This document shows positions 47,799 through 57,774 of a DNA stretch of 64,000 nt, in pieces. Each line of letters opens with the position of its first letter. Position 1 is the first letter of the stretch. Source of the DNA: Paenibacillus sp. 1781tsa1 (GTDB lineage Bacteria; Bacillota; Bacilli; Paenibacillales; Paenibacillaceae); the NCBI RefSeq assembly GCF_024159265.1, contig NZ_JAMYWY010000001.1, forward strand, positions 5,456,001-5,520,000, given 5' to 3'. The notes beneath the pieces are model-generated. The model worked only from the letters and a program-made list of their open reading frames with translations. It made no database searches and was not told the origin of the DNA. The position numbers were made by a program, and so were the translations under genes.

Positions 47799-50465
47799 TT
47801 AACCTTTCAGTTCCTTGATTCGTGCAATCACTTTATCCCGTTTATCGGAATAGTCTGCTTGCTTGGCGCGCTCTTCTTCAATAACCTTGGCAGGCGCTTT
47901 GGCAACAAAGCCTTCATTCGACAGCTTTTTCTCCACACGGAGTACTTCGCCCTCAAGGTTCTGTAACTCTTTCTCCAGGCGAGCCACTTCCTGTTCGATA
48001 TCAATAAGACCAGCAAGCGGCAAGTATAGCTCTGCCCCTGTAATGATTGCAGTCATTGCCTTATCCGGGGAGCTTAGATCCAGCCCACTATCGAACTCGG
48101 ACGTGTTACAGAAACGTTTGATGTAATGACTGTTACGTTCGATGATGCTGGACGCTTCAGGGCTATTTGCTTTTACCATCAATTCGATCTTTTTGCTCAT
48201 AGGCACGTTCACTTCTGCACGAATGTTCCGAACTGCACGAATGGTATCCATGAGCAGGTTCATCTCGGCTACAGCCTCTGGGTTCTCAAAAGCAGGATCA
48301 TATACCGGCCATGCTGCCAGCGTAATTGTCTCACCTTCATGCGGCAGATGCTGCCAGATCTCTTCGGAGATGTATGGCATAAACGGATGAATCAGGCGCA
48401 TGGTCTGATCCAGCACATAAGCAAGCACGGATTGTGTTTTCTTCTTGGCAACCGGATCTTCCCCATAGAAGGACAGTTTAGCAAACTCAATGTACCAGTC
48501 ACACAGGTCATCCCAGATAAAGTTATACAGCACACGACCCGTTTCCCCAAATTCATACGCTTCGATTAGACGCGTAATATCGCGGGAAGTTTCGTTCAGA
48601 CGGTGCAAAATCCAATAATCCGCTGTACCAAGCTCTCCGCTGATGTCCCGATCCTCATAGGTGAATCCTTCCAGATTCATCAATGCAAAGCGCGAAGCAT
48701 TCCAGATCTTGTTGGCAAAATTACGAGCCTGCTCCACCCGTTCCCAACGGAAACGGAGATCCTGGCCTGGCGTGCTGCTGGTTGAGATCATGTAACGCAT
48801 TGCATCTGCACCATATTTCTCAATCACATCCAGCGGATCTACACCGTTGCCCAGTGATTTGGACATTTTGCGTCCATCTGCATCACGAACAAGACCATGC
48901 ATCAGCACATCCTTAAACGGAATCTCATCCGTGAATTCCAGTGCAGTGAAAATCATACGTGCAACCCAGAAATATATGATGTCATACCCTGTCACAAGTA
49001 CACTTGTCGGATAATAACGTTGCAGGTCTTCCGTATCTTCCGGCCAGCCTAGTGTGGAGAATGGCCATAAGCCGGAGCTAAACCAAGTATCGAGTACATC
49101 CTCATCCTGTCTAAGCTTGCGTCCAGCATTTTCTGGCAGCGTAGTCGGATCTTCAGCAGATACGATGATTTCACCCGTTTCCTCATCATACCAGGCAGGA
49201 ATACGATGTCCCCACCACAGTTGACGGGAAATACACCAGTCACGAACGTTCTCGATCCAGTTTAGATAGGTTTTCTCGAAACGGTCTGGAACAAAATTAA
49301 CCCCTTCGCCGCTCTGTTGTTTCTTGATCGCTCTCTCTGCAAGTGGCTTCATCTCAACAAACCACTGGGTAGACAGATATGGTTCAACAACAGCTCCGGT
49401 ACGTTCACTGTGTCCAACCTGATGCGTATGATCCTCGATGTTGATCAATACACCTTGCTCTTTCATATCAGCAACAATCTGCTTGCGGCATTCACTGCGA
49501 TCCAGTCCCTGATACTTACCAGCTTCTGCATTCATTGTGCCGCTCTCATCCATTACCGTAATCTGAGGCAGATCATGACGAAGACCTACTTCAAAGTCAT
49601 TTGGATCATGCGCAGGCGTGATTTTAACTGCACCACTTCCAAACTCTTTATCCACATAATCATCAGCGATAATTGGAATTTCTCGTCCGATGATAGGCAG
49701 TACAAGTACTTTACCAATCATATCTGCATAGCGCTCATCCTTCGGATGAACAGCGACCGCTGTATCACCCAGCATCGTTTCAGGACGCGTTGTTGCCACG
49801 GTAACGTAGCCACTTCCATCTTTGAGCGGGTAACGCAGATGGTACAAGTGACCCTGAACCTCTTTATATTCAACCTCAATGTCGGACAGAGCTGTCCGGT
49901 TCACCGGGTCCCAGTTAATGATGCGTTTGCCTCGGTAAATAAGGCCTTTTTCATACAGTTGAACAAATACTTTACGAACCGCTTGGGACAGACCTTCATC
50001 CAGCGTAAAACGTTCACGTGAGTAATCAAGCGACAAACCCATTTTGCCCCATTGCTGACGAATGGTTGTGGCATATTGATCTTTCCAATCCCATACTTTC
50101 TCCAGAAACTTCTCACGTCCCAGATCATAACGGGTCAGACCTTCTTCACGCAGCTTCTGCTCCACTTTGGTTTGGGTAGCAATACCTGCATGGTCGGAAC
50201 CTGGAAGCCACAGTGCATCATAACCCTGCATCCGTTTGGTGCGGATCAGAATATCCTGTAGTGTAAAGTCGAGCGCATGCCCGATGTGCAGCATCCCGGT
50301 TACATTTGGGGGTGGAATTACAATCGTATACGGCTCGGCATCTTTACGTTGACCGGCTTTGAAATATCCGCGCTCCATCCAGGTGGAGTACCATTTGTCC
50401 TCTGCCGCTTTAGGATCGTAAGTGGTCGGCATTTCTGTTGCAGCTGATTTTTTTTCCTCAGACAT
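47799..50465 (-). CDS. valS: Valyl-tRNA synthetase
   Basis: ValS charges tRNA-Val and edits misactivated threonine. The 888-residue class I enzyme has HIGH (60-63, in PPPNVTGMLHIGHA), the CP1 editing domain (VATTRPETMLGDTAV), KMSKS (GRKMSKSLGNGVDP) and the C-terminal coiled coil (LIDIEQEVARLEKELQNLEGEV). A valine T-box leader precedes it. The tRNA-Val(TAC) in this window is one substrate. Confidence 0.98.
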   Translation of the reverse strand: MSEEKKSAATEMPTTYDPKAAEDKWYSTWMERGYFKAGQRKDAEPYTIVIPPPNVTGMLHIGHALDFTLQDILIRTKRMQGYDALWLPGSDHAGIATQTKVEQKLREEGLTRYDLGREKFLEKVWDWKDQYATTIRQQWGKMGLSLDYSRERFTLDEGLSQAVRKVFVQLYEKGLIYRGKRIINWDPVNRTALSDIEVEYKEVQGHLYHLRYPLKDGSGYVTVATTRPETMLGDTAVAVHPKDERYADMIGKVLVLPIIGREIPIIADDYVDKEFGSGAVKITPAHDPNDFEVGLRHDLPQITVMDESGTMNAEAGKYQGLDRSECRKQIVADMKEQGVLINIEDHTHQVGHSERTGAVVEPYLSTQWFVEMKPLAERAIKKQQSGEGVNFVPDRFEKTYLNWIENVRDWCISRQLWWGHRIPAWYDEETGEIIVSAEDPTTLPENAGRKLRQDEDVLDTWFSSGLWPFSTLGWPEDTEDLQRYYPTSVLVTGYDIIYFWVARMIFTALEFTDEIPFKDVLMHGLVRDADGRKMSKSLGNGVDPLDVIEKYGADAMRYMISTSSTPGQDLRFRWERVEQARNFANKIWNASRFALMNLEGFTYEDRDISGELGTADYWILHRLNETSRDITRLIEAYEFGETGRVLYNFIWDDLCDWYIEFAKLSFYGEDPVAKKKTQSVLAYVLDQTMRLIHPFMPYISEEIWQHLPHEGETITLAAWPVYDPAFENPEAVAEMNLLMDTIRAVRNIRAEVNVPMSKKIELMVKANSPEASSIIERNSHYIKRFCNTSEFDSGLDLSSPDKAMTAIITGAELYLPLAGLIDIEQEVARLEKELQNLEGEVLRVEKKLSNEGFVAKAPAKVIEEERAKQADYSDKRDKVIARIKELKG

Positions 50466-50511
50466 GTGTCATTCCTCCGTTACTTCATCTTCATCATCTT
50501 CGCCAAAAAAA

Positions 50512-50825
50512 ACAAAAAAAACCTTTCATCCATCAAAGGACGAAAGGTTAGCTTTCGCGGTACCACCTTTGTTTCACGCCGACAGCAAGATAGACTTCAC
50601 CCTTTGTACATGACGTGACACTTCAAGCAGATAACGGCTGCTACCGGCCCATCCTACCTCAGAAATAAATGACGATAAATCTCATTCATCCCTTGTATTC
50701 AAACAGGCAACTCCCGGGCGACTTCGATCAGTTGGTTCCTGCGGAATCTCACAGCGTTGCGATTCCACTCTCTGAAAGGTCATACTGTCTACTACTCCCG
50801 TTCCACGTTGTTCTTCAAAAAACCT
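50512..50825 (-). promoter_or_regulatory. T-box leader of valS
   Basis: The minus-strand leader contains the T-box sequence AAGGTGGTACCGCG (50573-50560) followed by a terminator, stem AACCTTTC/GAAAGGTT (50549-50520) with a long T run. Upstream, a stem GTGGAATC/GATTCCGC caps the stem I region. Uncharged tRNA-Val would stabilise the antiterminator. A GTC in GAAGTCGCC (about 50718-50726) is my best guess for the specifier codon. Confidence 0.9.
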
Positions 50826-50831
50826 ACACAC

Positions 50832-50860
50832 ATCATACCTTGCTCGTGCGCGATAGTCAA
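50832..50860 (-). promoter_or_regulatory. SigA promoter for valS
   Basis: Minus strand TTGACT (50860-50855), 17-nt spacer, TATGAT (50837-50832), directly upstream of the T-box leader. Confidence 0.8.
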
Positions 50861-50969
50861 CCTGACAACAGCGGATAAAGTGCGCTGGAATGCAGGTTTA
50901 GGGCAAATCATGCAAAAACCCGTAATCCTCAAGGGGATCACGGGTCGTAACGAAGGCTTTAACTACGGA

Positions 50970-52502
50970 TTAAGGGATGTACAATATCTGACCTTCTTCC
51001 ACAACTTGTTCAGATAATCGGTTATACAATTGAAGTTCCCTTGTGCTCAATTGGTATCGATCTGCAATGGCATCCAGTGTATCTTCCCGCTGGACGATAC
51101 ACAGTTTCACCTTACGGAATGGCGTCTGGTCCACGATCGTTCCCAGGAACAGATTCTTCCATTCCACATCCTCTGGTGCATACGTTTCTTCCTGTATCAC
51201 ACCAGCTGGAACCTCTTCGCCTCTCTCCACTTCAGCATCGCGTGCTGATCTGCCAGAGGATAACAAGGAAGAGATACCCACACCCTCCTCTTGTCTTGGT
51301 GCGGATTCCTTTTTGCTGCCAAAAGCAACCTTCATCTCCGGCTTGTCTTCCGTCTCAGCCACAGGTTCAGGAACAAATGCTTCGTTCTGCACAAACTCAT
51401 CTACCCCAGTCGCTTCAAAAGACGGGCGTTCTTCCTCTGCATTGCCTGCTTCGGACGAACCGAATACACCTTGCCAGTTCTCCGCCTGTGGTTCAACCGG
51501 AACATCAACTGCCTGATTCTCCTGCTGAGGTACAGATCTCGCTGATTCGAAATGCCATACGTCCGGTGCGTCCGGTACATCTGGTGCTGCAAACTCATTA
51601 GATGATTGAGCAGTAGGCTCTGGGACTGCTTGATCTGAATTTCTAGGCTCCTCAGGCAATGCATCCCCAGAAGGCTCGGACCACGCTAAAGACTCTTCTT
51701 CCAGAGGCAGCACTGGTTCCGACTCAGGGTAAGAAGCTAACCGATCAGCAGTCTCAGCCATAAATGACGAGATCGGAGAAGGTTCGCTGTATTGCTCATG
51801 GGATGCCAATTCATCTCCATTCGCTGTCAGAGATGCGGGATCTTCGTCTGCATCAGGTTGTCTGTTTTCGTTAGCATACTCCGCACTTTGCTCCTCAGAT
51901 TGAAGTGGCTCGGCTGATGATAAGTTCGTATATTCCTGATGATATTCCGGGGCACCATATGCAAGTTCTGCTGCATTCGCAAGTCTCTCTTCCTCACTCC
52001 GCTGGAGCAGATACTCTTGTGCAAATGTGTTGGGGTCGCTACCTGTCTGTTCTGCTTCATCGGAACGGTTGGATTGCTGAGCATCCGGTGAGTGGACTAC
52101 CGTAAATTCATCTGCTGACCACACTTGTGGCTCTTCAACAGGAAAGCCCTCGATGCCTCGCAGCGACAACACGCCAGTAATGTTCAGACTGCGATTGGAT
52201 AACAGATCCACGTCAAAATTTTCGATCTCAATGGAAATATCCTCAATCGATCTGACCCGGTTCAGCGGCACTGTGATCTCCACGGGAATGAAATGTTTGA
52301 GCTCCTCAGAAGCCTCATTTTCTCCTCTGTACGCACCTGTTAGTAAAAGATGCCCTCTTAACGTGGCATGATCATCCTGCCCTATGACTTGAATGCGCGG
52401 GTATAGTTCAATCTCCTCCAATTCCTCAATCGCAGGGACTCCCTCAGACAAATGAACGCGCTCATAAATATCGAACCGCAAACCATAAGGTTGATTCAAC
52501 AA
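50970..52502 (-). CDS. spoVID: Stage VI sporulation protein D (SpoVID), coat encasement protein
   Basis: SpoVID sits at the forespore surface with SafA and drives coat encasement. The 510-residue protein has an N-terminal beta domain (about 1-125, GLRFDIYERVHLSEGVPAIEEL), a very acidic Glu/Ser/Pro-rich middle (about 130-430) and a C-terminal LysM domain (VQREDTLDAIADRYQLSTRELQLYN, about 465-508). The TTG start has GGAGG nine bases upstream. Next to valS and hemL as in B. subtilis. The middle region is of low complexity and poorly conserved in general. Confidence 0.9.
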   Translation of the reverse strand: MLNQPYGLRFDIYERVHLSEGVPAIEELEEIELYPRIQVIGQDDHATLRGHLLLTGAYRGENEASEELKHFIPVEITVPLNRVRSIEDISIEIENFDVDLLSNRSLNITGVLSLRGIEGFPVEEPQVWSADEFTVVHSPDAQQSNRSDEAEQTGSDPNTFAQEYLLQRSEEERLANAAELAYGAPEYHQEYTNLSSAEPLQSEEQSAEYANENRQPDADEDPASLTANGDELASHEQYSEPSPISSFMAETADRLASYPESEPVLPLEEESLAWSEPSGDALPEEPRNSDQAVPEPTAQSSNEFAAPDVPDAPDVWHFESARSVPQQENQAVDVPVEPQAENWQGVFGSSEAGNAEEERPSFEATGVDEFVQNEAFVPEPVAETEDKPEMKVAFGSKKESAPRQEEGVGISSLLSSGRSARDAEVERGEEVPAGVIQEETYAPEDVEWKNLFLGTIVDQTPFRKVKLCIVQREDTLDAIADRYQLSTRELQLYNRLSEQVVEEGQILYIP

Positions 52503-52583
52503 AGGTGGCGTCCTCCTTTCGGCATATGTTCACCATGATCCTTCTCATGGGACTGATCCATGGTCCAAATCCTTCGTTACCCC

Positions 52584-52613
52584 ATCTATATGCCTTGAAT
52601 GAGAGGAGCATGC
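52584..52613 (-). promoter_or_regulatory. Possible SigE promoter for spoVID
   Basis: Minus strand GCATGCT (52613-52607), 14-nt spacer, CATATAGAT (52592-52584). Partial match to the SigE pattern; spoVID is SigE-dependent in B. subtilis. Confidence 0.35.
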
Positions 52614-52634
52614 CACCTTTTGAAAAACCTTGCT

Positions 52635-52865
52635 ATATAAAGCGAAATAGAGAATGTTTCACCTAGCCACTTCGATGACAGAATAACCTTCCGATCACTG
52701 TTATCCCCAGATTTTTTTTGATTCCCTTCTTCAAAGGGAAAATCCGGGGATAGCTTATGCTTCCGAAGCAGCTTTCTTTCAGAAAGCTTTTAGGCGAACG
52801 CTCCGCTTCTTCACGTTATTTCTGTCCTCTCCGTTCTCGTGAAACTATTCAAGTTCGCTTTATAT
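52635..52865. mobile_element. MITE-like element with terminal inverted repeats
   Basis: ATATAAAGCGAA (52635-52646) is matched exactly inverted by TTCGCTTTATAT (52854-52865). The similarity continues inwards with gaps as GAATGTTTCAC against GAATAGTTTCAC read from the other end, giving TIRs of about 28 bp. The 231-bp interior has no gene but two nested hairpins: TATCCCC..GGGGATA (about 52701-52752, inner CCCTT/AAGGG) and AGCTTTC/GAAAGCT (about 52771-52788). The right end lies 3 bp from the stop codon of the RluA-type gene. No target duplication is obvious. Confidence 0.6.
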
Positions 52866-52868
52866 CAT

Positions 52869-53777
52869 TTATGAATACACCTTTTCACGTTCTGCCAATT
52901 GTGTGAAGTCGGCTGGCCAAGGGTCATTCACTTCAATCATGGCTCCAGTTAACGGGTGGTTAAACTTCAGCACTTCTCCGTGAAGCGCCTGCCGACCAAT
53001 GGCATCCGCTTTTCCTCCATACAACTCATCACCGATAAGCGGATGTCCCGCGTAACTCAGATGTACACGAATTTGGTGTGTTCGTCCTGTATCCAGCTTC
53101 AATCGTACAAGGGTTGCTCGTTCCCACACTTCGACGATCTCCACATGAGTAACCGCTTCTTGACCACCTTCCGAGACACGTCTGCGCTGTTTGTGATGTC
53201 TGTCTTTGCCAATCGGAGCATCAATTTTGTGCAGTTCACGGGATAGTTGCCCCCCTGCGATGGCTACATAATGGCGATCAATCTCTTTGTGACGCATCGC
53301 TTCATCCAGTTTGGCGAGGGCAAAAGCATTTTTGGCATACAGGACAGGTCCGGTTGTATCCTCATCCAGTCGATGAACATGGCGTACGCTCGCCTGTATT
53401 CCGTTCATCTCATAATAGGAGGCAACCACATGATCCAGCGTGATGGCCTGATCAGCCCGGCTTCCATCCGGATGCAGTTTCATGCCTGCCGGTTTGTGCA
53501 TAACCAGACAGAAATCATCCTCATACAAGACCTCCACCTCAGCCCAGCGTGGCTCAACATCGATTGGCCGGGACGCAAAAAGGGCCAGCCGAAGCCGGTC
53601 CCCTGCGAGTTGTATTCCACGGTTTGCTTTAAGCTGACGTAACAATTTCTCTGGAAACCGAAGCTCAGACAATAGCCATTGCTCAGCAGCCATCTGTTTG
53701 TCCGTGCTGCCTGTTACGGCTTTGCCTGGCATCAGCTCAAGCCATTCCCCGCGGCGTTTCCAACTTTTGATTGTCAT
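52869..53777 (-). CDS. RluA-family pseudouridine synthase
   Basis: The 302-residue protein converts uridine to pseudouridine in rRNA or tRNA. It has a short N-terminal S4-like part (LLSELRFPEKLLRQLKANRGIQL), the HKPAGMKLHP motif, the catalytic Asp138 in VHRLDEDTTG, and LKLDTGRTHQIRVHLSYAGHPLIGDELYGG. The target site cannot be told from sequence. Its ATG overlaps the hemL stop (ATGA), so it is coupled to the haem operon. B. subtilis has ysxE here instead. Confidence 0.93.
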   Translation of the reverse strand: MTIKSWKRRGEWLELMPGKAVTGSTDKQMAAEQWLLSELRFPEKLLRQLKANRGIQLAGDRLRLALFASRPIDVEPRWAEVEVLYEDDFCLVMHKPAGMKLHPDGSRADQAITLDHVVASYYEMNGIQASVRHVHRLDEDTTGPVLYAKNAFALAKLDEAMRHKEIDRHYVAIAGGQLSRELHKIDAPIGKDRHHKQRRRVSEGGQEAVTHVEIVEVWERATLVRLKLDTGRTHQIRVHLSYAGHPLIGDELYGGKADAIGRQALHGEVLKFNHPLTGAMIEVNDPWPADFTQLAEREKVYS

Positions 53778-55078
53778 AGCGATTGAAGAGCTTTACGATT
53801 CGCCTCGATCGTATCGTCAATATCCTGCTCCGTGTGCACACCAGAGACAAACATGCCTTCGTATTGCGAAGGCGCAACACTCACACCTTGATCAATCATG
53901 GCCGCAAAATAACGACGGAATTGATCCAGATTGCTTTCTTTGGCAATATCATAATTGGTTACTGGAACGGCACTGAAGAATGGACAAACCATGGAACCCA
54001 CACGGTTAATGGTTATCGCGACACCCGTCTCAGCTGCATTTTTCTCGAATCCGGCTTGCAGACGTGCAGACAGTGTCTCCAGACGGTCATAGACCTCTGG
54101 TGTTAACAATTTGAGCGTGGTATATCCTGCGGCCATAGCCAGCGGATTCCCGCTTAGTGTACCTGCTTGATAGATCGGTCCCGTAGGGGCAATCTGTTCC
54201 ATAAGATCCCGGCGACCACCATAAGCACCAACCGGGAGTCCGCCACCGATCACTTTCCCCAGACAAGTCAGGTCAGGTGTAACCCCATACCGTCCCTGGG
54301 CACAGTTCAACCCTACACGGAAACCGGTCATGACTTCGTCAAAAATAAGCAGGCTGCCATATTGCGTCGTCAAACTGCGCAAGCCTTCAAGGAAACCGGA
54401 AGCCGGAGGTACAACCCCCATGTTACCTGCCACAGGTTCCACAATAACAGCGGCCAGTTCTTCACCATAACGTTCAAAAGCAAGCGTCACGGACTCCAGA
54501 TCGTTATAAGGTACCGTAATGGTATTTACAGCTACGCCTTCAGGCACACCTGGACTATCTGGCAGCCCCAACGTTGCAACACCTGAACCAGCCTTAATCA
54601 GCAAGCTGTCCGCATGTCCATGATATGATCCTTCAAACTTCAGAATTTTACTGCGTCCGGTTACCCCGCGTGCCAGTCGAATGGCACTCATGGTTGCTTC
54701 CGTACCGGAATTAACCATCCGCACGATATCGATGGAAGGTACACGCTCACAGACCAGTTTCGCCATCTCGGTCTCCAGCAAGGTAGGTGCACCAAAACTT
54801 GTTCCTTTAAGGGCTGTCTCACGCAAAGCTTCTACAACGTCAGGGTGCGCATGTCCCATGATAAGTGGACCCCACGATCCTACATAGTCAATAAAAACAT
54901 TGCCATCAATATCGTAGATTTTGGACCCTTCGCCGCGCTCCGCATAGATCGGAGTAAGTCCCACCGATTTGAATGCGCGTACAGGGCTGTTCACCCCCCC
55001 GGGTATGTACTGCTTAGCTTCCTCAAACGCGCTGCGTGAGCGCTCATCATTGCGACGATTACCTTGTTGTGCAGTCAT
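53774..55078 (-). CDS. hemL: Glutamate-1-semialdehyde 2,1-aminomutase
   Basis: HemL makes 5-aminolevulinate from glutamate-1-semialdehyde. The 434-residue PLP enzyme has IPGGVNSPVRAF, NSGTEATMSAIRLARG, FEGSYHGHAD, LLIFDEVMTGFRVG and the PLP-binding Lys275 in TCLGKVIGGGLP. It ends the canonical haem gene run; the RluA-type gene is coupled to it downstream. Confidence 0.98.
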   Translation of the reverse strand: MTAQQGNRRNDERSRSAFEEAKQYIPGGVNSPVRAFKSVGLTPIYAERGEGSKIYDIDGNVFIDYVGSWGPLIMGHAHPDVVEALRETALKGTSFGAPTLLETEMAKLVCERVPSIDIVRMVNSGTEATMSAIRLARGVTGRSKILKFEGSYHGHADSLLIKAGSGVATLGLPDSPGVPEGVAVNTITVPYNDLESVTLAFERYGEELAAVIVEPVAGNMGVVPPASGFLEGLRSLTTQYGSLLIFDEVMTGFRVGLNCAQGRYGVTPDLTCLGKVIGGGLPVGAYGGRRDLMEQIAPTGPIYQAGTLSGNPLAMAAGYTTLKLLTPEVYDRLETLSARLQAGFEKNAAETGVAITINRVGSMVCPFFSAVPVTNYDIAKESNLDQFRRYFAAMIDQGVSVAPSQYEGMFVSGVHTEQDIDDTIEANRKALQSL

Positions 55079-55104
55079 GAGTATCCTCCTTAATGTAATT
55101 TATT

Positions 55105-56106
55105 TTATTTCTCAGCCAACCAGCGAGAAGCGTCTTTTCCATAGTAGGTAATGATCATATCTGCACCTGCGCGTTTCATGCTGAGCAGGATTTCCATGGC
55201 GACTTTTTTCTCATCGATCCAGCCTTGAATCGCCGCCGCCTTAACCATGGCATACTCGCCACTTACATTATAGGCAACAAGCGGAAGATCAAATTGATCC
55301 TTGATGGTGCGCATAACATCCAGATAAGAAAGGGATGGTTTAACCATCAACATGTCCGCTCCTTCCAGCACATCCGTTTCGGCTTCACGCAAAGCTTCAC
55401 GTGCATTGGCCGGGTCCATCTGATACGACTTGCGATCTCCAAATTGTGGCGTGGAATCCGCAGCTTCACGGAATGGACCATAGAAAGCCGACGCGTATTT
55501 TACAGAGTAGGACATGATCGGAATGTGACTGAATCCATTCTCATCCAGCCCGGCACGGATCGCTTGTACAAATCCATCCATCATGTTGGATGGCGCAATA
55601 ATGTCCGCTCCTGCTTTGGCTTGGGACACTGCCGTTTGCACGAGCAGATCAAGTGATTCGTCATTTAACACATCACCGCAGATGTGACCGTCAATCTCCA
55701 CGGTGTGTACCATACCGCAGTGACCGTGATCCGTGAATTCACACAGACAAGTATCTGCAACAACCAGCAGCTCTGGATACCACGATTTGATTAATCTCGT
55801 CGCTTCCTGCACAATGCCATCTTCAGCGAAACCAGATGAACCCACACTGTCTTTGGTCTCCGGAATACCGAACAATAACACGGCTGGAATTCCCAACTCG
55901 GCAATTTCTGTTACTTCTTCCTGAAGACGATCCAGCGAGAAGCGGAATACCCCAGGCATGGATTTGATTTCGGATTTGACATTTTCTCCATACGTTACAT
56001 AAATCGGTTGAATAAAATCATCCACGGTTAGATGGGTCTCTCTGACCATATTGCGAATACCTGTGGATTGGCGTAAACGGCGATGCCGTACAATTGGAAA
56101 ACTCAT
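55105..56106 (-). CDS. hemB: Porphobilinogen synthase
   Basis: HemB condenses two 5-aminolevulinates to porphobilinogen. The 333-residue protein has the active-site lysines K203 (SYSVKYASAFYGPFRE) and K256 (DMLMVKPSLSYLD) and the cysteine-rich Zn site C120-x-C122-x7-C130 (DTCLCEFTDHGHCG), so it is the zinc-dependent type. The start at 56106 (MSFPIVRHR) follows GGGAGG; an upstream in-frame start at 56178 adds 24 unlikely residues. Confidence 0.97.
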   Translation of the reverse strand: MSFPIVRHRRLRQSTGIRNMVRETHLTVDDFIQPIYVTYGENVKSEIKSMPGVFRFSLDRLQEEVTEIAELGIPAVLLFGIPETKDSVGSSGFAEDGIVQEATRLIKSWYPELLVVADTCLCEFTDHGHCGMVHTVEIDGHICGDVLNDESLDLLVQTAVSQAKAGADIIAPSNMMDGFVQAIRAGLDENGFSHIPIMSYSVKYASAFYGPFREAADSTPQFGDRKSYQMDPANAREALREAETDVLEGADMLMVKPSLSYLDVMRTIKDQFDLPLVAYNVSGEYAMVKAAAIQGWIDEKKVAMEILLSMKRAGADMIITYYGKDASRWLAEK

Positions 56107-56207
56107 ACGTGTAAAACCTCCCTGAAAGTGTAATAGAGCAAAAAGGGAAGCGCGCTGGTATCCTATCGAATTCAGCACGCTTCATATGTCAACATATTAC
56201 ATGTGTA

Positions 56208-57770
56208 TTAATTCCGAAGAACGCCTTCCTTGGTGCTTGTCCGTTTCCAGTCACATAGAACTGTGATCAAGCTATCCATCGTTGCTTCCTCTGCCATGAG
56301 TGTAACACGCAGTCCAGCGGCCTCTGCTGTCTTCGCTGTAACAGGTCCGATACATGCAACCTCCACATCTTTCAATAAAGGCAGCGGATCTTGCAACCCC
56401 ATACGTTTCAACATACTCATGAAGTTGGTAACTGTCGATGAACTTGTAAAGGTCACTGCATGAATACCGCCTTCTTCAAGCAGCTTGAGCAGTTCATCAT
56501 CATCCTCACCCGCGAGGATCGTATCATAGATGATGGCTTCGGTGACTTGAAGCCCCCGTTCTCTCAGCTGGTCACGTAACCACGTACGTGCAAGATCACC
56601 GTGCGGAAGCAGTACTTTCTGACCTTCCTTCAATTCACTTTCAAAAGCTTCAAGCATACCTTCGGCCTGGAAAGGACCTTTGACCACCTCTGCAACGATG
56701 CCATGTTTGCGCAAAGCATCTGCTGTAGAAGGTCCTACGGCAGCAATTCTTGCTTGATGAATCGAGCGAATATCCTTGCCTTCCTGTTCCAGGTGGCGGA
56801 AGAAAAACTCCACGCCGTTCACACTTGTGAAAAACACCCAGTCATAGGTATTTAAAGCACTGAAGGCTTCTTTGACACTTTGCTGCGCAGATTCACTGGA
56901 AGGCATGACCGTCTCAATGACCGGAAACTCATACGGTTCGCCGCCAAGTTCCTCAATGCGATTCACCAGTTCACTCGCCTGACTACGAGCACGGGTCACC
57001 AGAATTCGTTTGCCAAACAGCGGCAGCGCCTCTGCCCATTTCAACTGTTCCCGTTGATTCACAACATCCCCCACCACAATAACAGCAGGCGGTTGGAAAT
57101 TGGCTGCGATCACTTTTGCTTCTATATCTTCAAGGGTACCTGTAATGGTATCCTGTTCCGCTCGTGTTCCCCAACGAATCAGAGCTACTGGTGTTTGCGC
57201 TGGACGACCATGACGAATCAACTGTTCGCTGATATAGCCAATTTTGGCAACACCCATCATAAATACAAGTGTGCCCGTTGCATTCGTCACTTTATCCCAA
57301 TGGATGCTGCGATCGAGCTTGTCCGGACTTTCATGCCCCGTAATGATGGAGATAGAGGAAGCATAGTCCCGGTGTGTCACGGGAATTCCGGCATACGCAG
57401 GTACACTTATCGCAGCTGTTACCCCTGGCACGATCTCAAACGGAATCCCGTTTTTGTGCAGCAAATCCGCCTCTTCGCCCACGCGTCCAAAGATAGTCGG
57501 ATCGCCACCCTTAAGCCGAACCACAACCTTGCCTTCCAGGGCCAGATCAACCAACAGTTGATTGATCTCTTCCTGTTTCATCGTATGCCGATCCGGGCGC
57601 TTACCCACGTAAATCTTGACTGCACCGGGTTTCATTTGTTTCAACAATCTCGGACTGGCCAAACGATCATAGACTACAGCATCGGCTTTACCGATGGATT
57701 CCCACCCTTTTACCGTAATCAGCTTTGCATCCCCAGGACCTGCCCCTACCAAAAAGACCTTTCCCACCAT
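56208..57770 (-). CDS. Fused uroporphyrinogen-III C-methyltransferase / uroporphyrinogen-III synthase
   Basis: The 520-residue protein joins a CobA/SUMT domain (1-245; FLVGAGPGDAKLITVKG, RLKGGDPTIFGR, GIPVTHRDYASS) to a HemD domain (250-510; LVTRARSQASELVNRIEELGGEP, FTSVNGVEFFF, AFTSSSTV-like AVTFTSSSTVTNF, CIGPVTAKTAEAAG). The HemD half closes the ring to uroporphyrinogen III and the CobA half methylates it towards precorrin-2 for sirohaem or B12. Both activities at one branch point are thus on one chain. hemC ends 4 bp upstream. B. subtilis has a separate hemD here. Confidence 0.95.
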   Translation of the reverse strand: MVGKVFLVGAGPGDAKLITVKGWESIGKADAVVYDRLASPRLLKQMKPGAVKIYVGKRPDRHTMKQEEINQLLVDLALEGKVVVRLKGGDPTIFGRVGEEADLLHKNGIPFEIVPGVTAAISVPAYAGIPVTHRDYASSISIITGHESPDKLDRSIHWDKVTNATGTLVFMMGVAKIGYISEQLIRHGRPAQTPVALIRWGTRAEQDTITGTLEDIEAKVIAANFQPPAVIVVGDVVNQREQLKWAEALPLFGKRILVTRARSQASELVNRIEELGGEPYEFPVIETVMPSSESAQQSVKEAFSALNTYDWVFFTSVNGVEFFFRHLEQEGKDIRSIHQARIAAVGPSTADALRKHGIVAEVVKGPFQAEGMLEAFESELKEGQKVLLPHGDLARTWLRDQLRERGLQVTEAIIYDTILAGEDDDELLKLLEEGGIHAVTFTSSSTVTNFMSMLKRMGLQDPLPLLKDVEVACIGPVTAKTAEAAGLRVTLMAEEATMDSLITVLCDWKRTSTKEGVLRN

Positions 57771-57774
57771 GTCT

